Part shown: positions 7,205-11,555 of the stretch, piece after piece
Numbering within the stretch: position 1 is the stretch's first letter
How the letters are laid out: every line of letters begins with the position of its first letter
Source of the DNA: a virus
DNA: 23,481 nt
Reading direction: 5' to 3' (one strand)
IMG/VR virus record: IMGVR_UViG_3300025137_000300
Location: 1 to 23,481 of that record
Notes under the pieces: generated by a model
What the model was told of the DNA's origin: nothing
What the model saw: the letters and a program-made list of their open reading frames with translations, nothing else
Databases searched by the model: none
Translations under genes and position numbers: made by a program

Positions 7205-7218
7205 GGTAACGAGTTACC
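7205..7218. repeat. Short inverted repeat in the leftward leader
   Basis: GGTAACGAGTTACC has perfect 6-bp arms around a 2-bp centre. It lies 12 bp from operator copy B and within the expected 5' leader of the leftward transcript. A 2-nt loop makes an RNA hairpin poor, so a DNA-binding site is the better guess. Its GTTAC half resembles the TGTWACA motifs further right. Confidence 0.4.
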
Positions 7219-7258
7219 GTGTAAAAGTAGACAGGGCGAATTCCCTAGCTACATTACC

Positions 7259-7286
7259 ATTATACAGGAGTGGCGGCTTATGTCAA
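7259..7286 (-). promoter_or_regulatory. Consensus sigma-70 promoter for the leftward operon
   Basis: On the minus strand the -35 box TTGACA (7286-7281) and the -10 box TATAAT (7264-7259) are both perfect matches to consensus, with a 16-bp spacer. Transcription should start near 7252 and run left into the 7153 gene. The leader of about 100 nt holds the GGTAAC inverted repeat and operator copy B. Being exact at 12 of 12 positions, it should be recognised by host polymerase without help, as expected of an early promoter. Confidence 0.8.
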
Positions 7287-7325
7287 GTTGTGGGTATACG
7301 TGTCAGGGAGTGAGGAGAAGTGTAT

Positions 7326-7350
7326 TGTAATGTAATGTAATGTAATGTTA
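7326..7350. repeat. Tandem TGTAA repeat
   Basis: Four perfect TGTAA units (7326-7345) are followed by a TGTTA variant running into C at 7351. The 5-bp period is about half a helical turn. It lies just outside the left arm of the 32-bp inverted repeat. It could be a simple slippage tract or part of the repeat-rich origin or operator. Confidence 0.65.
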
Positions 7351-7364
7351 CGTAGTTGGTGTCG

Positions 7365-7696
7365 GTAAGTCATTGATATATCTACAATGTTACAAAGTTA
7401 CATTTCACATGGGAAAATAGGTCGCTCGACCACCCCCAAATAAATTTGTAACAATGTAATAAATTCTATGAGAGTTAAATACTATTTTAAAAATGTAACA
7501 TTATAAGTAAGTATTAATAAAAACATATAAATAGATACAATCTGATACTTTGACTCTATCAAACCTGCGTAAACCTGCTCACTATCTGATACGATAACAC
7601 ATCAAAATATAATGTTACATTTTGGCCCTAAATTTTGTAACATTAGGTAACATTAGGGGGGTATTTTGTAACATTGTATATTTATCAATGACTTAC
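7365..7696. repeat. 32-bp inverted repeat, arms 7365-7396 and 7665-7696
   Basis: The left arm begins GTAAGTCATTGATA and ends TACAATGTTACAAA. The reverse complement of 7665-7696 gives the same sequence with two mismatches (30 of 32 identical). The arms start exactly 300 bp apart, with symmetry centre near 7530. Each arm ends in a TGTTACA motif facing inward. The 268-bp core is AT-rich and has no gene. The layout suits a symmetric replication origin, a cruciform or looping regulator site, or the ends of a small non-autonomous element. Confidence 0.85.
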
Positions 7697-7705
7697 GATG
7701 TAACA
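7388..7705. repeat. Cluster of TGTWACA motifs (iteron-like)
   Basis: Exact TGTAACA or TGTTACA occurs at 7388, 7447, 7494, 7613, 7636, 7667 and 7699, with near-copies at 7397 and 7646. The two spellings are reverse complements, so the motif is a palindrome with a central A/T. Starts at 7636, 7646, 7667 and 7699 are 10, 21 and 32 bp apart, close to one, two and three helical turns, so bound proteins would sit on one face. A 7-bp motif of this kind is expected about once per 8 kb by chance. Confidence 0.75.
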
Positions 7706-7791
7706 ATAGGCTCAACGCGAATCTGGAACTGGTATCAAAATGTTATAACGTGTTATAACAAAAGGCTCAACGCGGATGGGGAACTGGTATC
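7701..7791. repeat. 36-bp imperfect direct repeat (7701-7736 and 7756-7791)
   Basis: Both copies begin TAACAA, continue AGGCTCAACGCG and end GGAACTGGTATC. They match at 32 of 36 positions and are offset by 55 bp. The second copy overlaps the last 4 bp of operator copy C. There are only two copies and they diverge, so this is not a CRISPR array. Conserved paired blocks outside a gene suggest binding sites of a replication or transcription protein. Confidence 0.75.
7742..7759. promoter_or_regulatory. 18-bp palindromic site, copy C
   Basis: GTTATAACGTGTTATAAC lies between the two 36-bp direct repeats and shares 4 bp with the second one. It is downstream of the terminator of the 199-aa gene and well upstream (about 470 bp) of the leftward promoter. 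It therefore looks like a distal or origin-linked site rather than a simple promoter-blocking operator. Confidence 0.65.
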
Positions 7792-7812
7792 GCAGGTACT
7801 TTTTGATGGGCG

Positions 7813-7838
7813 AAAAAAAAGCCCCACCGAAGTGGGGC
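7813..7838 (-). terminator. Rho-independent terminator of the 199-aa gene
   Basis: Read on the minus strand, GCCCCAC-TTCG-GTGGGGC forms a 7-bp GC-rich stem with a UUCG tetraloop, followed by eight T residues (7820-7813). It lies 8 bp past the stop codon of the gene at 7847. It ends that transcript before the control region and so keeps it apart from the leftward operon. Confidence 0.92.
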
Positions 7839-7846
7839 ATAGTTGG

Positions 7847-8446
7847 TTAGTGAGTTGGTTCTGGCTGAAGTATTGCGACAATCTTAGCTCTTAACTTACT
7901 AATCTTAATCGCTGTATCCTCTGGCAGATTGTTAAGGCACCAATTCTGAAGGTCAGTCTCTTTCTTGATCGCCTTCATTGATATAGCATTCGCCTCATCG
8001 ACTACCTTATCGCCAGTCTTAGGCATGGAAGGTTGCTGTGGTGCTTTGCTTGCCTTAGGTTTCGGCTCCTGCCTATTCTTAAGGTCGCGTAAAAACGCTC
8101 TCATATAAGCACCGATACTCTGTTGGGCCTTGCGTTTGTCTATCCCGCCTTGGACACTTAAAGACTTAGTAGGCGATAATAATAGCTTGCGCTTACTATC
8201 ACTAAACCCCGATACTACGGCTTCCTTCAGTGCCGCGTATAGCTCCGGTGTAGCAGTAGATTCACCCGACTTACCAGCAGGACTAATAAAGTCTGTCCAT
8301 CTGATGCCGTCAGCAGTTAGCCTACCAACTGCCGATTCCGCTGTCTTATCTGTATGCTCACCTGCTTCGATAGCAACCTTAATTGATTCGATGCCTTCAC
8401 TAGTAAGGCGTGTAGGTACTGCTTTAGCTTCGTTAATGTTTTTCAT
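7847..8446 (-). CDS. Unknown protein with its own promoter and terminator (199 aa)
   Basis: I start at ATG 8446 (MKNINEAKAVPTRLTSEGI), with AAAGAG about 9 nt upstream. An in-frame start at 8500 would add 18 residues over the promoter region. The protein is soluble, basic in the middle (SGFSDSKRKLLLSPTKSL, then GGIDKRKAQQSIGAYMRAFL) and has a Lys/Pro-rich linker (PKPKASKAPQQPSMPKTGDK) before a helical carboxyl end. No helix-turn-helix or enzymatic motif is clear and no family is recognised. It forms a one-gene transcription unit beside the repeat-rich control region, with an 18-bp site upstream. A DNA-binding regulator or an origin-binding protein is therefore a reasonable guess, but a guess. 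Confidence 0.75.
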   Translation of the reverse strand: MKNINEAKAVPTRLTSEGIESIKVAIEAGEHTDKTAESAVGRLTADGIRWTDFISPAGKSGESTATPELYAALKEAVVSGFSDSKRKLLLSPTKSLSVQGGIDKRKAQQSIGAYMRAFLRDLKNRQEPKPKASKAPQQPSMPKTGDKVVDEANAISMKAIKKETDLQNWCLNNLPEDTAIKISKLRAKIVAILQPEPTH

Positions 8447-8500
8447 ATGTATATACTCTTTAGTTATAAACACTCCAGCGTTATTGCTGAAGATGGTCAC

Positions 8501-8528
8501 ATAATAACAACTTTACACATAATAACAA
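8501..8528 (-). promoter_or_regulatory. Promoter of the 199-aa gene, built from tandem 13-mers
   Basis: CACATAATAACAA occurs twice, at 8498-8510 and 8516-8528. On the minus strand the right copy gives a -35 box TTGTTA (8528-8523). The left copy gives a -10 box TATTAT (8506-8501) with an extended TGT in front; the spacer is 16 bp. The start would be near 8494 and the leader about 48 nt. Matches are 4/6 and 5/6, so the call is moderate. Operator copy D is centred about 60 bp upstream of that start. Confidence 0.5.
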
Positions 8529-8545
8529 TAGATAGCCTACAAGAA

Positions 8546-8563
8546 GTTATAACACGTTATAAC
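8546..8563. promoter_or_regulatory. 18-bp palindromic site, copy D (inverted)
   Basis: GTTATAACACGTTATAAC is the exact reverse complement of copies A to C. It lies in the divergent region between the 199-aa gene and the nuclease gene at 8781. Its centre is about 60 bp upstream of the predicted leftward start, a position often used by activators. Confidence 0.7.
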
Positions 8564-8780
8564 AATCAACGATCTGGCACTATTCGATACCTACCCCCTC
8601 CCTACCCCCCGCGCGACACATATGGGACTCCGTGAGACTATATATTACTAATTCACACGAGAAAATCGTATTTCTATGAGTTCAAACCCCCACCCCCTCT
8701 ATATAGGGAACCCCCCACCTCTTTTTAAAATACAGTTGTAAAAAATTTTTTGTACCGCTATTCTGGGTTTAGGAGGTCTT
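8564..8780. other. Divergent intergenic region with pyrimidine-rich tracts
   Basis: No gene is seen. Two C-rich blocks lie at 8590-8610 and 8687-8719, so the minus strand carries runs of up to six G. Between and after them the DNA is AT-rich, with T and A tracts at 8721-8752. AGGAGGT at 8771-8777 is the ribosome binding site of the next gene. A weak rightward promoter (TTGTAA, 17 bp, TATTCT) can be read near 8734-8764 but is not convincing. Confidence 0.5.
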
Positions 8781-9206
8781 ATGAGTGGCACATACAGGAC
8801 TAGCAACTCCAGTCACGTAGGGCGTATAGGCGAATTTTTTGCTATGTACGTACTGGAGAAAAATGGTATAGAGTGTCACCATGTCGATAGATCCGGCATA
8901 GACTTGTGGTGCCAATCGTATAACGATGCTATGTTCACAGTGCAAGTAAAGGCGGCTAATGTATGTACTATAAGTACCCGTAAAGGTGATAAGTCTAGGT
9001 ACATATATAACTTACGGGCTAAGAAAATAGCTGACTTCTATGTATTTATAGCTTTGGATATGGAGAGGTTGTTAGTTAGAAGTACAGAGGAGTTAGGATG
9101 TAGGAAGTCTATTCAGTTACACCCTAACTTGTTTAATGCGGAGTCTCAAGCAGGTGGTATAGAAACTCTTTGGAACTTTACCAAGGAGGATGATCATCAA
9201 TCATAA
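8781..9206 (+). CDS. PD-(D/E)XK superfamily nuclease-like protein
   Basis: The ATG follows AGGAGGT with close spacing (about 3 nt). Residues 14-60 show the order seen in small PD-(D/E)XK endonucleases: a helix with RIGEFFAMYVLEKNGI (Glu 18), then GIDL (Asp 41), then a strand with VQVK (Gln 55, Lys 57). Gln in place of Glu in the (E/Q)xK motif is known in several branches, including resolvase-like and intron-encoded types. The likely role is cleavage of branched or foreign DNA, or processing of replication intermediates before packaging; this is inferred. It is the first rightward gene, just before the terminase pair. The second half has no further motif. The 141-aa length is normal for a single-domain member. 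Confidence 0.7.
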   Translation: MSGTYRTSNSSHVGRIGEFFAMYVLEKNGIECHHVDRSGIDLWCQSYNDAMFTVQVKAANVCTISTRKGDKSRYIYNLRAKKIADFYVFIALDMERLLVRSTEELGCRKSIQLHPNLFNAESQAGGIETLWNFTKEDDHQS

Positions 9207-9282
9207 TAAGTAGCATTCCAATCATACATACAGAACAGACTGTGACTAGAAAAGCAGTCGCAGTTACAGCGATAGACAGCAT
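9178..9282 (-). CDS. Possible 34-aa membrane peptide, antisense to neighbours
   Basis: On the minus strand, in the gap before the terminase genes, an ATG at 9282 is preceded by GAGAGG with 6 nt spacing. The frame gives MLSIAVTATAFLVTVCSVCM followed by IGMLLIMIDDHPPW. It is one hydrophobic helix with a short acidic, Pro-containing tail. The last 29 bp overlap the end of the nuclease gene. Good SD site and clear membrane character argue for a real gene; tiny size, orientation against the neighbours and lack of a visible promoter argue against. Such peptides can be holin-like or exclusion factors, but no function is assigned. Confidence 0.35.
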   Translation of the reverse strand: MLSIAVTATAFLVTVCSVCMIGMLLIMIDDHPPW

Positions 9283-9392
9283 AAGATACCTCTCAAAAAG
9301 GGTGGGGTTAAACGGGAGCTGAATTATACACTTGTTTAGACTGTAAGGATATGGTACAAATGCGTTTCCGGTGAATAACCTGCAAATAAAAT
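9207..9392. other. Gap before the terminase genes
   Basis: On the plus strand these 186 bp hold no gene. The left part is covered by the possible 34-aa minus-strand peptide. A weak promoter-like pair (TTGTTT, 17 bp, TACAAA with TGG in front) at about 9332-9360 could drive terminase expression but matches consensus poorly. No terminator hairpin is evident. Confidence 0.4.
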
Positions 9393-9998
9393 ATGACTTT
9401 ACGACTAGAACCAGAGCTAGGTATACCTATTTCAGACAGAATACTACGTGTTGATCTAAAAGAACGCGTAAAGTCAGCAGCTAACACCTCTCTAGATCTA
9501 GCAGAACACGATTTAGACTTAGAACCTACTAAGGCTGATAAGGATGTAGCCGCTAAACTGGCTATAGCTTATGCAGATGATCCTGAAACTACCTCTAAAA
9601 AGGTAAACCATGCCCGTGCCTCTACCCTAACACCTGCCTCACTGGTGCTAACTAATAATATACTGCAAGAATTTGGGCAATCAGTAGTAAATAGCGCCTT
9701 ACAAGTGCGTCACTTAGTGACTAATAAGCTGTTATTAGAGACAGAGAACCCTGACCCTCGTGTAAGAATACGTGCATTAGAGCTTTTAGGTAAGGTTTCG
9801 GACGTTGGGCTGTTCGCAGAGAAGTCAGAAGTGACAATAACTCACCAATCTACTGATGATTTGAAAGCAAAACTACGCAGTAAGCTAGAAAAACTAGTAA
9901 ATCCTCCTGAAGAAGCAGAAGAAGCTATAATTATTGATGGGGAACCTCTTGATGTAGACGCAGAACTAGACTCAGATGACGAAGAATATGATGATTGA
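9393..9998 (+). CDS. terS: Terminase small subunit (probable)
   Basis: It lies directly before the large terminase and overlaps its start, which is the usual arrangement. The middle (VVNSALQVRHLVTNKLLLET, then DPRVRIRALELLGKVSDV) is helical and matches the pattern of small terminases I know. GLFAEKSEVTI follows, then the helical DLKAKLRSKLEKL. The carboxyl tail is extremely acidic (DAELDSDDEEYDD) and may contact the large subunit. TerS forms a ring that recognises phage DNA and starts packaging. The amino-terminal DNA-binding region is not obvious as a helix-turn-helix. The start codon has no good SD site, so expression may be low or start differently. The family call rests on position and pattern. 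Confidence 0.75.
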   Translation: MTLRLEPELGIPISDRILRVDLKERVKSAANTSLDLAEHDLDLEPTKADKDVAAKLAIAYADDPETTSKKVNHARASTLTPASLVLTNNILQEFGQSVVNSALQVRHLVTNKLLLETENPDPRVRIRALELLGKVSDVGLFAEKSEVTITHQSTDDLKAKLRSKLEKLVNPPEEAEEAIIIDGEPLDVDAELDSDDEEYDD

Positions 9999-11544
9999 GC
10001 CTAACAAGGACTTTTCTGAGCAGGAAGTCCAAAAAATGTTGGACAATCTAGACGCTTTTAGTCAAGAAGAGGTTATAGAGATCAACCGACTGGTAGATGA
10101 GCTAGCTGTTCGTAAACAAAATGCTCTCGCGTACAATGACTTGATTGAATTTTGTAAGCGAATGATGCCAGAGTTCTTAGTGGGTAAGCATCACAGGATA
10201 TTAGCTAACATGTTAATGTCTATAGAACAAGGAAATAAAGATAGAGTATGTGTAAACATACCACCACGTCATGGTAAGTCTCAGTTGGTGTCTATTTTCT
10301 TTCCTGCATGGTATTTAGGGCGCAATCCAAACAAGAAAGTAATGATGGTGTCGCATACCACTGATTTAGCAGTAGATTTTGGACGTAAAGTACGTAATCT
10401 TATATCCACCGCCGATTACAAGGACATATTTCCTACTGTAGCTCTTGCTGTGGACTCTAAATCAGCAGGAAGATGGAATACAAACGTAGGTGGAGAGTAT
10501 TATGCTTGTGGTGTTGGCTCTGCGCTAGCTGGTAGGGGGGCAGATTTATTACTTGTGGATGATCCGCACTCTGAGCAGGATGTGATTAACGGAAACTTTT
10601 CTGTGTTTGAGAAAGCGTACGAGTGGTACACGTTCGGTGCTCGGACACGACTAATGCCCGCAGGTAAGGTGGCGATAATACAAACTCGTTGGCATATGGA
10701 CGACCTGACGGGACGTGTTGTCAAAGATATGGCGCAGAATGAGAGATCTGACCAGTTTGAGGTGATTGAGTTCCCTGCTATATTAGAAGTAAAGGATAAA
10801 GAGACTGATAAGCCTGTAGAAAAACCTCTGTGGCCTGAGTTTTTTGATTTAGAAGCTCTAAAACGTACGAAAGCGTCAATGCCAGTGTTTCAATGGAACG
10901 CCCAGTACCAGCAACAGCCCACTGCCGAAGAAGCTGCCCTAGTAAAAAGAGAGTGGTGGAATATATGGGAACAAGATAACCCACCGCCGTGTGAATATAT
11001 TATAATGTCTTTAGACGCAGCGGCAGAAAAACACAATCGAGCAGATTATACAGCATTAACTACGTGGGGGGTATTCCTAAATGAGGAGACTTCTGCGTAT
11101 AATATAATATTGCTAAACAGTATAAAAGAGCGTATGGAGTTCCATGAGCTAAAAGAACTGGCTATGCAAGAGTACAATGATTGGGAACCGGACTCATTTA
11201 TTGTAGAGAAAAAGAGTTCTGGTGTTGCATTATACCAAGAAATGCGACGGATGGGACTACCCGTGTCAGAATACACCCCACACAGAGGGTCAGGAGATAA
11301 GCTAGCACGTTTAAACTCTGTATCTGACATAGTGCAATCAGGATTGGTCTGGGTTCCGCCCTCTAGATGGGCAGAAGAAGTGGTAGAAGAGATAGCGGGG
11401 TTCCCGTTTATGAGTCACGATGACTTGGTGGATTCTACTGTAATGGCATTAATGAGGTTTAGACAAGGTGGGTTTATACGTTTACCTACGGATGAGCCAG
11501 AAGACATTCAATATTTCAAGCAGCGAAGAGGCGGCTATTATTAA
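9991..11544 (+). CDS. terL: Terminase large subunit (packaging ATPase-nuclease)
   Basis: This is the DNA-packaging motor. The ATPase domain has Walker A PPRHGKS (residues 91-97 from this start) and Walker B LLLVDDP (186-192). IIQTRWHMDDLTG follows and fits the coupling region. The RNase H-like nuclease domain has Asp 342 in MSLDAAAEKHNRADYT, Glu 406 in VEKKSSG and Asp 477/478 in SHDDLVDS. All catalytic acids are therefore present and the length (517 aa) is normal. The protein docks on the portal encoded next. Possible starts are 9976, 9988 and 9991; I chose 9991 because GAAGA lies a few nt upstream and the overlap with the small subunit is shortest. Confidence 0.95.
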   Translation: MIEPNKDFSEQEVQKMLDNLDAFSQEEVIEINRLVDELAVRKQNALAYNDLIEFCKRMMPEFLVGKHHRILANMLMSIEQGNKDRVCVNIPPRHGKSQLVSIFFPAWYLGRNPNKKVMMVSHTTDLAVDFGRKVRNLISTADYKDIFPTVALAVDSKSAGRWNTNVGGEYYACGVGSALAGRGADLLLVDDPHSEQDVINGNFSVFEKAYEWYTFGARTRLMPAGKVAIIQTRWHMDDLTGRVVKDMAQNERSDQFEVIEFPAILEVKDKETDKPVEKPLWPEFFDLEALKRTKASMPVFQWNAQYQQQPTAEEAALVKREWWNIWEQDNPPPCEYIIMSLDAAAEKHNRADYTALTTWGVFLNEETSAYNIILLNSIKERMEFHELKELAMQEYNDWEPDSFIVEKKSSGVALYQEMRRMGLPVSEYTPHRGSGDKLARLNSVSDIVQSGLVWVPPSRWAEEVVEEIAGFPFMSHDDLVDSTVMALMRFRQGGFIRLPTDEPEDIQYFKQRRGGYY

Positions 11545-11555
11545 GAGGCTAGGTC

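Larger units (their letters stand above)
7154..7846. other. Non-coding control region, candidate replication origin
   Basis: About 690 bp carry no credible gene. The region holds the leftward promoter, operator copies B and C, a tandem TGTAA tract, a 32-bp inverted repeat with arms at 7365 and 7665, seven exact TGTWACA motifs between 7388 and 7705, an AT-rich core around 7440-7560, paired AAACCTG (7561, 7571) and ATCTGATAC (7540, 7584) direct repeats, a 36-bp imperfect direct repeat, and a terminator for the gene to the right. Iterons, symmetry and an AT-rich core at the junction of gene blocks are typical of phage origins. A large repressor-binding region is the alternative. Confidence 0.5.

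Noticed and set aside
7365-7696. Insertion sequence with terminal inverted repeats
   Set aside because: The 268-bp core has no transposase frame and I see no flanking target duplication. A non-autonomous element remains possible but is less likely than an origin or control region.
7701-7791. CRISPR-like repeat pair
   Set aside because: Only two copies, with four mismatches in 36, a single 19-bp spacer made largely of the 18-bp operator, and no cas gene nearby.
7622-7894. Plus-strand reading frame of 90 codons across the control region
   Set aside because: It begins at a non-ATG codon with no ribosome binding site, runs through direct repeats, an operator-like site and a terminator, and ends inside the 199-aa gene on the other strand.
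8734-8764. Rightward promoter TTGTAA-17-TATTCT before the nuclease gene
   Set aside because: Each box matches only 4 of 6 and the surrounding A and T tracts make such pairs easy to find by chance.
9332-9360. Rightward promoter TTGTTT-17-TACAAA before the terminase genes
   Set aside because: The -35 match is 3 of 6 and only the TG in front of the -10 supports it; kept as a note in the intergenic entry, not as a feature.
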